Shown here: positions 24,767-33,002 of the stretch, one piece after another | Position numbering within the stretch: the first letter of the stretch is position 1 | Layout of the letters: the number at the start of each line of letters is the position of its first letter | NCBI GenBank assembly: GCA_965267405.1 | Contig: OZ253954.1 | Coordinates: 2,480,001 to 2,544,000, forward strand | Source: JAPPOI01 sp028818055 | GTDB lineage: Bacteria > Pseudomonadota > Alphaproteobacteria > Rhodobacterales > Rhodobacteraceae | Direction of reading: 5' to 3' | Length of the DNA stretch: 64,000 nt | Program-made: the position numbers and the translations under genes | Notes under the pieces: generated by a model | The model's input: the letters and a program-made list of their open reading frames with translations, nothing else | Told to the model about the DNA's origin: nothing | Database searches by the model: none

Positions 24767-24967
24767 ATGGGTATCGATAAAGAAAGCGACGTTGAAGCAA
24801 ATCTTCAGATCGGCCCCACTTCGATGGGAATGGTTCGGATCTATATCGAAGGGCAGGGATTTGAAGTCCCAATGGATTTTGATCCCGATGAAGCTGACGA
24901 AATTGCCGAAGAAATAAAAGCCGCTGCTCAGCGCGCCCGCGCCGCAAACATGAAGGGTAAGCGCTAA
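24767..24967 (+). CDS. DUF6324-like small acidic protein
   Basis: A 66-aa protein with a beta-type middle (IGPTSMGMVRIYIEGQGFEV) and a helical end with acidic then basic residues (DPDEADEIAEEIKAAAQRAR). It resembles short Rhodobacterales proteins annotated DUF6324; function unknown. It starts at ATG 24767 and its stop overlaps the stop of the converging mmcB by 4 nt. Confidence 0.7.
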   Translation: MGIDKESDVEANLQIGPTSMGMVRIYIEGQGFEVPMDFDPDEADEIAEEIKAAAQRARAANMKGKR

Positions 24968-25422
24968 GTCCAGGGCGCAACAAAGCTTGGGTCACGCAAG
25001 CCATGTAGTCTGCGCGCTGCATGCCGCGCAAATTTCTGCATCATGACCTTTCGCCGTGCTCCTGCCAGCCGCTCTTCAGACGGCATCCGGATGATCTCGG
25101 CGTCATATGCATCCGCGATAATCAGACCTGTGTCCTCGGGCAAAAGATCGGTTGGAAAGTCTTGATCAACGGCCCAGAAGTACCTGTCGCACCATTCCAA
25201 ATACCCATGCCATTTCTGGTCAGTTTGAAAATCGACGCGACTGGACTTGCATTCAATAATCCATATTTCGCCTTTTGGACCCAGAGCCATGACGTCAACT
25301 CTCAACCCGGACGTTGGGACCAACTCCTCGACGGCCGCGAAATCATGCGCAGCAGCCAAGTGGCGACAAACCCCTCGAGCAAGCAATTGGCCAGGTTTTG
25401 GTTGGGCGAGATCCTCAGGCAT
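24964..25422 (-). CDS. mmcB: MmcB-family DNA repair protein
   Basis: A 152-aa protein of the MmcB (DUF1052) family with a restriction-endonuclease-like core: RVDVMALGPKGEIWIIECKSSRVDF contains D...ExK with E and K spaced as in PD-(D/E)xK nucleases. In Caulobacter mmcB is LexA-controlled and protects from mitomycin C. ATG 25422 (MPEDLAQPKPGQLLARGV) is chosen; the frame is open 22 codons further. A one-mismatch LexA-type box lies just upstream. Confidence 0.85.
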   Translation of the reverse strand: MPEDLAQPKPGQLLARGVCRHLAAAHDFAAVEELVPTSGLRVDVMALGPKGEIWIIECKSSRVDFQTDQKWHGYLEWCDRYFWAVDQDFPTDLLPEDTGLIIADAYDAEIIRMPSEERLAGARRKVMMQKFARHAARRLHGLRDPSFVAPWT

Positions 25423-25433
25423 TGTGAGAGTGT

Positions 25434-25448
25434 GAACAAAAGGTAAAC
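25434..25448 (-). promoter_or_regulatory. Near-consensus LexA box upstream of mmcB
   Basis: On the minus strand GTTT-N7-GTTC; the alphaproteobacterial LexA site is GTTC-N7-GTTC, so there is one mismatch. It is 12 nt before the start codon. Confidence 0.4.
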
Positions 25449-25540
25449 ATTTTTCAAGTGTGCGACTGCACAGCCGTGAAAATTCCACGCCGACGGGCCT
25501 TGTTCTAACTGCTACAAAGCCCTATCTCTCGCCGGTGACG

Positions 25541-25665
25541 GGCACTGCACTTCCCGTGCCTGAGTCAAATTCCGGTGGCCTTAATCAATTCCGAGGGAGC
25601 TGGCTCTGTTCGGATCGTGGTCCGATTACCTGGCGCCCACCTGTGTATGCAGGTCCTCGGGAATT
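25541..25665 (+). other. Possible structured RNA between mmcB and a membrane-protein gene
   Basis: The 272-nt gap 25423-25694 contains a set of consistent hairpins on one strand: 25541-25545 with 25556-25560; an outer stem 25587-25596 with 25655-25665 (10 bp, one bulged G); and inside it 25610-25614 with 25621-25625 and 25639-25643 with 25650-25654. I do not recognise a known RNA family. The strand is not certain, since all stems are also possible on the minus strand. Confidence 0.35.
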
Positions 25666-25694
25666 TTAATGCTCCCACGGTCGCTGCGGTCCCG

Positions 25695-26429
25695 TCACTC
25701 GTCTTCTGATCTTTCAGGAAACCTGTCATTTTCCAGTTTTCGGGCGCGGTCTCGCAATTTGCGAAACCCGCTGCGGTTTAACTCGACGAACTCTTCGAAC
25801 ATGCCTCCAAGACCCGAAGTCCGGCCTTTTAACCAAAGAAATCCGGATATGGCGCCGATGAAGGCACCAATGCAATCGACGATCAAGTCAGTCATTGTGT
25901 CGACGAGACCGCTTTTCTGCATATTCAGACCGAACAACTGGTCCATGAAAAACTCAAAGATTTCCCATAACGCCCCGATGGCGACAGCAAAGCAAAACGC
26001 GATGACGCCCAAAGCCCAAGGCGGAGCGGCGTATTTGTTCCCCTCAAATAAGTAAAAGATGAACAGGAAGCCTAAGATGCCGAAGCCAACGGCCGAGAAG
26101 CCGTGTAAAAGAATATCCCACCACCAGAACCGATGATAAAAGTCAAAGACTTCCCCAAGAAAGAGCGTCGCAAATACAAAAACTGAAATGCCGGCCAGAA
26201 AACTGATGGGCAGATGTATTTGAAAGCGCTCGGAAAACTTTGCTGGTAGCAATGTCAGGATCAAGGCCGTCACTATGACGAATACATTGGACCAATGCTC
26301 TGTGATCACTGCAAAGACTGTAGCAGCAAGTAAAATGGCCCAGATGGCATACCGAGCAAGATCAAATGGATTACGTCCCACGAACCCAACATAGTCGCAC
26401 CCGATCCTTGAACCAATGGGGTGTCGCAC
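25695..26429 (-). CDS. DUF2238/YjdF-like integral membrane protein
   Basis: A protein of up to 244 aa with six to seven transmembrane helices. The region GEVFDFYHRFWWWDILLHGFSAVGFGILGF and GALWEIFEFFMDQLFGLNMQKSGLVDTMTDLIVDCIGAFIG is the conserved DUF2238 core (acidic WEIFEF and DTMTDL motifs). Function unknown. The start is uncertain: ATG 26429 leaves only 13 nt to the divergent start at 26443; a GTG at 26381 would give a shorter N-terminus more like other family members. Confidence 0.75.
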   Translation of the reverse strand: MRHPIGSRIGCDYVGFVGRNPFDLARYAIWAILLAATVFAVITEHWSNVFVIVTALILTLLPAKFSERFQIHLPISFLAGISVFVFATLFLGEVFDFYHRFWWWDILLHGFSAVGFGILGFLFIFYLFEGNKYAAPPWALGVIAFCFAVAIGALWEIFEFFMDQLFGLNMQKSGLVDTMTDLIVDCIGAFIGAISGFLWLKGRTSGLGGMFEEFVELNRSGFRKLRDRARKLENDRFPERSEDE

Positions 26430-26442
26430 TCATCTTTGATGC

Positions 26443-27135
26443 ATGAAGCTGGTGACCTGGAATATCAGGAAGTGCGTTGGTCTTGACCGACGCCGTGACC
26501 CACATCGTGTGGGCAGCATCATCGCGGGCATGAGTCCTGATGTCGTTGTACTTCAGGAAGCTGACAGACGACTGGGTGAACGCCCAGCTGCATTGCCACA
26601 CGACGTTGTTGACGCCGTGACCGGACTGAGGCCGTTGCAGATAGCCGGAAACGACGTCAGCCTTGGATGGCACGGCAATGCAATCTTGCTTGCCGAAGGC
26701 GTCGAGGCCTCGGACGTTGTGACACTCGATCTTCCCGGTTTGGAGCCGCGCGGCGCGGTCATCGCAGACCTATCGAATTCCGGGATCGAAGTGCGCATCG
26801 TTGCTGTACACTTGGGACTTTTGCGTCGGTCGCGAAAAAGACAGCTACGAGTTATCCAAGACAAACTGTCGGAGCTTCCAGAGCGGCCAACCGTTGTGAT
26901 GGGTGATTTTAACGAGTGGTCGTTCAAACGAGGTCTCGGAGCCCTGAGCAACTTTGATATTCACGCGCCGGGACAAAGCTTTCATTCAGCTCGTCCTATC
27001 GCCGCGCTGGACCGCATCGCGATCACGCGTGATCTTGAGCTGACCGAAGCCGGAGTTGAAGACACGGCTGTGACGCGTCGCGCGTCGGATCACCTGCCTG
27101 TATGGGGTCGAATAGGGATTAGCCAGGCAGCCTGA
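26443..27135 (+). CDS. Endonuclease/exonuclease/phosphatase (EEP) family hydrolase
   Basis: A 230-aa Mg-dependent hydrolase. The EEP fold motifs are present in order: TWNIRKCVG (N7), VVLQEADRR (E39), a central VHLGLLRRSRKRQL, MGDFNEW (about residue 152) and the C-terminal RASDHLPVWG (D, H). Family members cleave DNA, RNA or phosphorylated lipids; the substrate here is unknown. Its TGA directly abuts the stop of the converging pncB. Confidence 0.85.
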   Translation: MKLVTWNIRKCVGLDRRRDPHRVGSIIAGMSPDVVVLQEADRRLGERPAALPHDVVDAVTGLRPLQIAGNDVSLGWHGNAILLAEGVEASDVVTLDLPGLEPRGAVIADLSNSGIEVRIVAVHLGLLRRSRKRQLRVIQDKLSELPERPTVVMGDFNEWSFKRGLGALSNFDIHAPGQSFHSARPIAALDRIAITRDLELTEAGVEDTAVTRRASDHLPVWGRIGISQAA

Positions 27136-28437
27136 CTAGACCACGACGTCTTGTTTTTCTTGTTTGCCCACGCCAAAAACTTGCTTGTATCGCTCGATCT
27201 GTTCGGCCGGTCCCATGGCTTTGTTTGGATTGTCGCTGAGTTTGACAGTCGGATTGCCATTCGCGGCCACAGCTTTGCACACAATTGAGAATGGGGCGAG
27301 CCCGTCGTCGTCCGCCAACCCGCGGAAGTCGTTCGTCAGCATCGTTCCCCAACCAAACGACACGCGAACCCTGTCAGAAAACTTGCTGTGCAGCTCGATA
27401 ATCTTGTCGACGTCAAGCCCGTCGGAGAAGATCACCAGTTTCTCCATGGGATCCTCGCCACGGTCTTTCCACCACTTAATGGCAGTTTCAGCCCCTTCGA
27501 CCGGATCGCCGCTATCGATGCGGATACCGGTCCACCCAGCCAGCCAATCCGGTGCATTCTCCAGAAACTGTTTCGTGCCATAGGTGTCCGGAAGAATAAT
27601 CCGCAAATTGCCGTCGTGTTCCTCGTGCCAGTCGGCCAGAACGCGATAGGGCGCCTCTGCCAGATCTTCATCAGTTTCCGAAAGCGCTGAATAAACCATC
27701 GGAAGCTCGTGGGCATTGGTGCCAATGGCTTCGAGATCGCGGTTTTTTGCGATCAAGCAGTTTGACGTGCCAATAAAGCGTGCGCCGAGACCTTCGCTCA
27801 TCGCTTGAACGCACCAGTCCTGCCACAAGAACGAGTGCCTGCGACGTGTGCCAAAATCTGCAATCAGGAGATCGACAATCTCCTGAAGGCGCTCGACTTT
27901 TTCCCAAACCCGAGTCATCGCCCGCGCATACAGAACCTGAAGCTCGAACTTTCCGAGTTCTTTCAAAACGGCTCGGCCACGCAGCTCCATAAGAACGGCG
28001 AGTGCCGGAATTTCCCAAAGCATCACTTCTGGCCAATCCCCTTCGAAGGTCAGTTCGAATTGGCCGTCGCGCTTTTCGAGGTGATAGTCGGGCAATCGTA
28101 GTGTCTCGAACCATTCCATGAAGTCGGGCCGAAACATCTGTCGCTTTCCGTAGAATGTGTTGCCCCGCAGCCAAGTGCTTTCCCCACGCGAAAGCGAAAG
28201 GCTTCGGATGTGGTCCAGTTGTTCGCGCAACTCGCCTTCGTCGATCATTTCAGCAAGGCGAATGTGTTTGGCGCGGTTGATCAGGCTAAACGTGACACGG
28301 GTGTTCGGCTTGTTCCGAAACACCGACTGGCACATCAAAAGCTTGTAAAAATCGTCGTCGATAAGCGAGCGGACGATCGGGTCGATCTTCCACTTGTGGT
28401 TCCAGACACGTGTCGCGATATCGACCATGATGTTCAC
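27136..28437 (-). CDS. pncB: Nicotinate phosphoribosyltransferase
   Basis: A 433-aa enzyme that converts nicotinate and PRPP to nicotinate mononucleotide in NAD salvage. Signatures: PIVRSLIDDDFYKLLMCQSVF at the N-terminus, RVTFSLINR, FGTRRRHSFLWQDW (about residue 195), GTSNCLIAK, IRIDSGDPVEGAE (about 311) and VSFGWGTMLTNDF (about 370), which bind the substrate phosphates. Start GTG 28437 or ATG 28428; no strong Shine-Dalgarno decides. Confidence 0.95.
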   Translation of the reverse strand: MNIMVDIATRVWNHKWKIDPIVRSLIDDDFYKLLMCQSVFRNKPNTRVTFSLINRAKHIRLAEMIDEGELREQLDHIRSLSLSRGESTWLRGNTFYGKRQMFRPDFMEWFETLRLPDYHLEKRDGQFELTFEGDWPEVMLWEIPALAVLMELRGRAVLKELGKFELQVLYARAMTRVWEKVERLQEIVDLLIADFGTRRRHSFLWQDWCVQAMSEGLGARFIGTSNCLIAKNRDLEAIGTNAHELPMVYSALSETDEDLAEAPYRVLADWHEEHDGNLRIILPDTYGTKQFLENAPDWLAGWTGIRIDSGDPVEGAETAIKWWKDRGEDPMEKLVIFSDGLDVDKIIELHSKFSDRVRVSFGWGTMLTNDFRGLADDDGLAPFSIVCKAVAANGNPTVKLSDNPNKAMGPAEQIERYKQVFGVGKQEKQDVVV

Positions 28438-28485
28438 TCAAGAGAGATGCGCCGCGCCCAGATTAACCGGGCGCGGCAAAGCTTG

Positions 28486-29775
28486 TTACGCTGTGGCCTT
28501 GGTCAAGGCCTGATCAAGGTCCGCGATGATATCCGCAGCGTCTTCGATCCCGATCGAAAGACGGACAACATTCGGGCTGGCGCCAGCTGCTTCGCGCTGT
28601 TCATCGGTCAGCTGACGGTGCGTTGTCGAGGCCGAGTGGATGATCAGTGACCGCGCGTCTCCGAGGTTTGCAACGTGGCTGAACATCTCAAGGCTGTCGA
28701 CCAGCTTGACGCAAGCGTCGTAGCCACCCTTAACCGCAACCGTAAACAAGGCTCCTGCGCCGTTCGGGCAAATCCGTGCCTTGCGATCGTAGTACGGCGA
28801 GCTTTCAAGCCCAGCATATGTGACCTTTTCAATGCGCGGATCGTTCTCGAGCCATTTGGCGACGGTCTCGGCGTTTTCGACGTGCTTGCGCATCCGAAGC
28901 GATAGCGTCTCGATACCCATCAGAGTGTAGTGCGCGCCTTGTGGGTTCATCGTCATGCCGAGATCACGCAATCCGACAGCGATCGAATGGAATGTGAACG
29001 CCATTCCACCCAGTGCTTCGTGGAAGTTCAGACCGTGATAAGCAGGTTCGGGTTCGCTGAGCGACGGGAACTTGCCGCTGGCCGACCAATCAAACTGACC
29101 GGAATCGACGATCGCGCCACCTGTGACGGTGCCATTGCCGGTCAGATACTTGGTTGTGGAATGCACCACCAATGTGGCCCCGTGTTCGATCGGTCTGCAC
29201 AGATAAGGCGATGCAGAGGTGTTATCGACGATCAGCGGAAGTCCAACATCGTTGGCAAGCGACCCAATGGCGTCGAGGTCGGTGATGTAACCGCCCGGGT
29301 TCGCGATGGACTCGCAGAAAATTGCGCGCGTGTCGTCGTCGACTGCCGCACGGACCGCATCCAGATCGTCAAAGTCGACGAGTTTGGCCGACCATCCAAA
29401 CCGTTTAATGGTTTGTGTGAACTGTGTGTAAGTTCCGCCGTACAGTCTTGTCGACGCGACGATATTGCAGCCCGGCATCATCAACGGAAACAGCGCCATG
29501 ATTTGCGCTGCGTGACCTGACGAACAGCAAATGCCGCCGACGCCGCCCTCAAGGTGAACAATTCTTTCGGCCAGAGCAGCAACTGTTGGGTTGGTCAGAC
29601 GGCTGTAAATGTAGCCGACCTCTTGCAAGTTGAAGAGCCGGGCAGCGTGCTCGGCATCTTTGAAGACGTAGGCCGTCGATTGATAAATCGGCACTTGACG
29701 TGCACCGGTTGCCGGATCAGGCGCAGCGCCCGCATGAATTTGAAGGGTGTCAAAACCCTGTGCTTTGTCGGACAA
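28486..29775 (-). CDS. metY: O-acetylhomoserine sulfhydrylase (aminocarboxypropyltransferase)
   Basis: A 429-aa PLP enzyme of the Cys/Met metabolism family that makes homocysteine from O-acetylhomoserine and sulfide. It begins GFDTLQIHAGAAPDPATGAR with PIYQSTAYVFKD, has SRLTNPTVAALAERIVHLEG, CCSSGHAAQIMALF, the PLP-lysine block LVVHSTTKYLTGNGTVTGG (Lys about 209) and C-terminal RLSIGIEDAADIIADLDQAL. The length and the MetY-type extended middle distinguish it from MetB/MetC. The start is TTG 29773-29775, supported by GGGAGG 6 nt upstream. Confidence 0.9.
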   Translation of the reverse strand: MSDKAQGFDTLQIHAGAAPDPATGARQVPIYQSTAYVFKDAEHAARLFNLQEVGYIYSRLTNPTVAALAERIVHLEGGVGGICCSSGHAAQIMALFPLMMPGCNIVASTRLYGGTYTQFTQTIKRFGWSAKLVDFDDLDAVRAAVDDDTRAIFCESIANPGGYITDLDAIGSLANDVGLPLIVDNTSASPYLCRPIEHGATLVVHSTTKYLTGNGTVTGGAIVDSGQFDWSASGKFPSLSEPEPAYHGLNFHEALGGMAFTFHSIAVGLRDLGMTMNPQGAHYTLMGIETLSLRMRKHVENAETVAKWLENDPRIEKVTYAGLESSPYYDRKARICPNGAGALFTVAVKGGYDACVKLVDSLEMFSHVANLGDARSLIIHSASTTHRQLTDEQREAAGASPNVVRLSIGIEDAADIIADLDQALTKATA

Positions 29776-29913
29776 TGTCGCCTCCCTTGAGCATTTTCGC
29801 CAAACTAGTGCATTTTGGAATTCAGATGGAAGTGTTAGCGCTCAAAAAAAACGATTTTGTAAGAATTCTTCGAAATCTGGTCCAAACCCCCGCAAATCAA
29901 AGGTTCTTTGGGA

Positions 29914-30906
29914 TTAACGCATCCAAAGCCGTTCCCGCTTGATGCGGGAACGAATAGCTTGCTCGCGCTTTGGTAGGTTGGACTGATCGAACAAAGCTCG
30001 CACCTTTTCGCCGCGGCCATGATAGATCATCCGCCGAAATGGCTCGTAGGACTTCAGGACCTTCTTCACTCGATTTGGCGCAGTGATTTCTGCCAACTCT
30101 TCAAGCTGTTGTGCACTGGCCTTGGCGTAGAAAAGTGGAAGCGCTCTCCAATGCGTCGAGATATCGCCGTCCAAACCATCAAATTCTGATCCCGGCCGGC
30201 CGCCACCCGCCGCGGTTATGGCAACGGGCAAGGCAATTTGATCCAGCCAAGGGTAAAGCTTTTGGCTGGCAAGCTCAGCAGGAGTGTGGTCGCGCACCCA
30301 AAGCATTATGCGCGTCATTAGGTCCTGAAACGCGTGCGCTTTGGGATGAAATATCCAGCCTGCGTTGAAGTACAGGTAATGCTCCCAGTGCTCGCTGGGG
30401 AAACTGTGGTCCAGCGACCGATCAAAATCCACGCTGAACTCTGTGTATATGCGCCGCCAGATGTCGGTGTAGCCCGGTCCGTAAAGTGGGGGCGTCGGCC
30501 AAGTGTTTTCGCGCGCCATCGACGCGGTGGCTTCCGAGTTTGAGAAGTCGATCTTTGCCAGATCGCCGAGTATCAAAGTGTCAGTGTCGAAGAACAGAAC
30601 TGGCTCATTGCCCTCGATGGTCGTCAGAGCCTCTATCTTGTTCCCATTTGGGTATCTTGCTCCAAAATGGCGGCAGTCAAAATACCGAACGCTTGCGCCG
30701 AGTTTTTCGAAGAGTTCAAGAGCCGCTTCATCAGAAACTCGAGGGTCTTTCGGCCACAGTGGTCCGGGATTTGGAATTGCTACGACAACATCCCCTTCAA
30801 AATCTGGTGCCGACGCACGAAGCGAGGCCAGAAACAGTGCCGCCTCATAGGTCAATCGCCCGTCTTGGGCGACGATCAAAACAGTCGGTGATTTTGAATG
30901 TGCCAT
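29914..30906 (-). CDS. Glycosyltransferase-like protein (DXD-type)
   Basis: A 330-aa protein. The N-terminal half resembles a GT-A nucleotide-sugar fold: TVLIVAQDGRLTYEAALFLASL and the acidic FFDTDTLILG (about residues 103-112), with the DTD likely metal-binding; NKIEALTTIEG precedes it. The C-terminal part (YFNAGWIFHPKAHAFQDL, YPWLDQIALPVAI) looks like GT8-type enzymes that hold the donor. No signal peptide. Its acceptor is unknown, and the call is by motif resemblance only. A gap of 138 nt separates it from the start of metY. Confidence 0.55.
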   Translation of the reverse strand: MAHSKSPTVLIVAQDGRLTYEAALFLASLRASAPDFEGDVVVAIPNPGPLWPKDPRVSDEAALELFEKLGASVRYFDCRHFGARYPNGNKIEALTTIEGNEPVLFFDTDTLILGDLAKIDFSNSEATASMARENTWPTPPLYGPGYTDIWRRIYTEFSVDFDRSLDHSFPSEHWEHYLYFNAGWIFHPKAHAFQDLMTRIMLWVRDHTPAELASQKLYPWLDQIALPVAITAAGGGRPGSEFDGLDGDISTHWRALPLFYAKASAQQLEELAEITAPNRVKKVLKSYEPFRRMIYHGRGEKVRALFDQSNLPKREQAIRSRIKRERLWMR

Positions 30907-31016
30907 TACGCCGAAGGGATGCTCGTGTTCTTTTTCTCAACTATAGAAAGTTAAGAAGTCGCGGTGAAGCAGATTTGAACACAGCTTTGGTTCTCGACCG
31001 AGAAAAGCGCGGGTTT

Positions 31017-32915
31017 TTAGGATTCTCCGCCAGCGTAACCAAGTCCAACCAAAGCATCCCGGATCTCGTCCAAAATGGCCGGATCATCGATTGTTGCTGG
31101 CATTTTGTACTCGGCGCTATCGGCAATTTTGACCATCGTGCCGCGTAAGATTTTGCCGGATCGCGTTTTTGGCAACCGGTCAACGACAGCGGCTTGCTTG
31201 AACGCAGCGACTGGTCCGATTTTTTCCCGTACAAGCGAAACGCATTCGGATACGATTTCCTCACTTGGACGATTTGTACCGGCGTTGGTGCAAAGGAATC
31301 CCAGCGGTAGCTGACCTTTCAGCTGGTCAGTTACACCGATGACCGCGCATTCAGCGACGTCAGGATGGCTTGCCAAAACTTCTTCCATCGCACCGGTCGA
31401 AAGCCGGTGTCCAGCGACGTTAATGACATCGTCAGTACGCGCCATGATGTAAAGGTATCCATCTTCGTCGATGTATCCTGCGTCGCCGGTTTCATAGTAT
31501 CCCGGAAATGCATTGAGATAGCTCGACTTAAACCGCTCCTCGGCATTCCAAAGTGTCGGCAGTGTCCCCGGCGGTAGTGGCAGCGGAGTGACAATTGCAC
31601 CAAGTTCCCCAGCAGGGAGTTCGTTGCCTTCGTCATCCAGAATTTTCATGTCGTATCCCGGCATGGGAACAGCCGGGGACCCAAGTTTGACCGGCAACAA
31701 TTCAATACCTACCGGGTTGGCGACTGCGGGGTAGCCCAGTTCTGTTTGCCACCAATGGTCGATGACAGGGACGCCAAGCTTTTCTTGCATCCACTCAATC
31801 GTATCCGGGTCCGCTCGCTCACCGGCCAGATAGATGACTTTCAAGCAAGAGAGATCATACTTCTTGATAAACTCGCCTTGTGGATCGTCGCGCTTCACGG
31901 CGCGGAACGCGGTTGGCGCGGTGAAGAAGCTCTTTACATCGTACTCCGAGATGATGCGCCAGAACGTGCCTGCATCCGGCGTACCAACGGGCTTGCCCTC
32001 GAAAACAATGGTGGTGTTTCCAGCAATCAAAGGCGCGTAGCAAATGTAGCTGTGGCCAACGACCCAGCCGACATCCGACGCCGCCCAAAACACGTCACCG
32101 GGATCGACGTTGTAGACGTTCTTCATCGTCCAGTTCAGCGCCACAAGATGGCCTGCGGTTGGCCGCACCACGCCCTTCGGCTGACCGGTCGTACCGGACG
32201 TATAAAGAATATACGCTGGATGATTGCCCTTTACCGGCACGCAATCCGCGGGCTCGATACCTGACTGGATCTCGTTCCAATCAAAGTCTCTGCCGTCGAC
32301 CATCGCCGCGCGTGCTTGCTCGCGTTGCAGGATCACACAGAAGTCCGGTTTATGGATTGCCATATCGATGGCTGCATCGAGCAAAGGTTTGTATTCAACA
32401 ACGCGACCTGGCTCGATCCCACAAGATGTCGCGATAATTGCCTTAGGTGCGGCATCATCAATTCGAACGGCAAGTTCATTTGACGCAAACCCCCCGAAAA
32501 CAACTGAGTGCACAGCGCCAAGGCGGGCGCATGCAAGCATCGCCACCAGTGCTTCGGGAACCATCGACATGTAGATGATCACGCGGTCGCCAGAGGTCAC
32601 GCCTTTGGCTGCCAATGCACCGGCAAGCGACGCAACTTTGTCGCGCAGTTCTTGGTATGTGAGCTGGGATTTCTGACCCGTGACTGGGCTGTCGTAAATG
32701 ATCGCCAGCCGATCGCCGTTTCCAGCTTCGACGTGCCGGTCAACAGCGTTGTAGCACGTGTTTACTTCGGTGTCTGTGAACCACTCGTACAAGGGTGGGT
32801 TGCTTGAATCGAGCGCCTGTGTCGGCGGCGTGACCCAGTCGACTCCCTCAGCGGCCTTCAGCCAAAACGCCTCAGGATCATTCTTTGCTGCTGCGTAAAT
32901 TTCCGAGTAGCTCAC
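31017..32915 (-). CDS. prpE: Propionyl-CoA synthetase
   Basis: A 632-aa AMP-forming acyl-CoA ligase that activates propionate. Sequence contains the ACAS N-terminal domain (SYSEIYAAAKNDPEAFW), P-loop-like YILYTSGTTGQPKGVVR (about residue 245), DHWWQTELGYP (about 395), TGDAGYIDEDGY and the C-terminal lysine in KTRSGKILRGTM, a site of regulatory acetylation in the family. PrpE and acetyl-CoA synthetase are close, but the KGVVRPTAGH and length of about 630 favour PrpE. GTG 32913-32915, with GGGAGGA 7 nt upstream, is the start. 87 nt downstream of maeB. Confidence 0.9.
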   Translation of the reverse strand: MSYSEIYAAAKNDPEAFWLKAAEGVDWVTPPTQALDSSNPPLYEWFTDTEVNTCYNAVDRHVEAGNGDRLAIIYDSPVTGQKSQLTYQELRDKVASLAGALAAKGVTSGDRVIIYMSMVPEALVAMLACARLGAVHSVVFGGFASNELAVRIDDAAPKAIIATSCGIEPGRVVEYKPLLDAAIDMAIHKPDFCVILQREQARAAMVDGRDFDWNEIQSGIEPADCVPVKGNHPAYILYTSGTTGQPKGVVRPTAGHLVALNWTMKNVYNVDPGDVFWAASDVGWVVGHSYICYAPLIAGNTTIVFEGKPVGTPDAGTFWRIISEYDVKSFFTAPTAFRAVKRDDPQGEFIKKYDLSCLKVIYLAGERADPDTIEWMQEKLGVPVIDHWWQTELGYPAVANPVGIELLPVKLGSPAVPMPGYDMKILDDEGNELPAGELGAIVTPLPLPPGTLPTLWNAEERFKSSYLNAFPGYYETGDAGYIDEDGYLYIMARTDDVINVAGHRLSTGAMEEVLASHPDVAECAVIGVTDQLKGQLPLGFLCTNAGTNRPSEEIVSECVSLVREKIGPVAAFKQAAVVDRLPKTRSGKILRGTMVKIADSAEYKMPATIDDPAILDEIRDALVGLGYAGGES

Positions 32916-33002
32916 GATGGGTCCTCCCTTGAATTGAGCAAGGAATACGTGGCCTTGCAACAAGACTTCAAGCTGCGAATTCGACGCAGGTTTCCGTTGG
33001 CG

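Noticed and set aside
25541..25665. 6S RNA, SRP RNA, tmRNA or a common riboswitch for the structured segment
   Set aside because: I could not match the conserved motifs of any of these by eye, so no family is assigned.
25460..25669. 69-aa plus-strand frame over the structured segment
   Set aside because: Unconvincing composition, no Shine-Dalgarno, and it coincides with the hairpin set.
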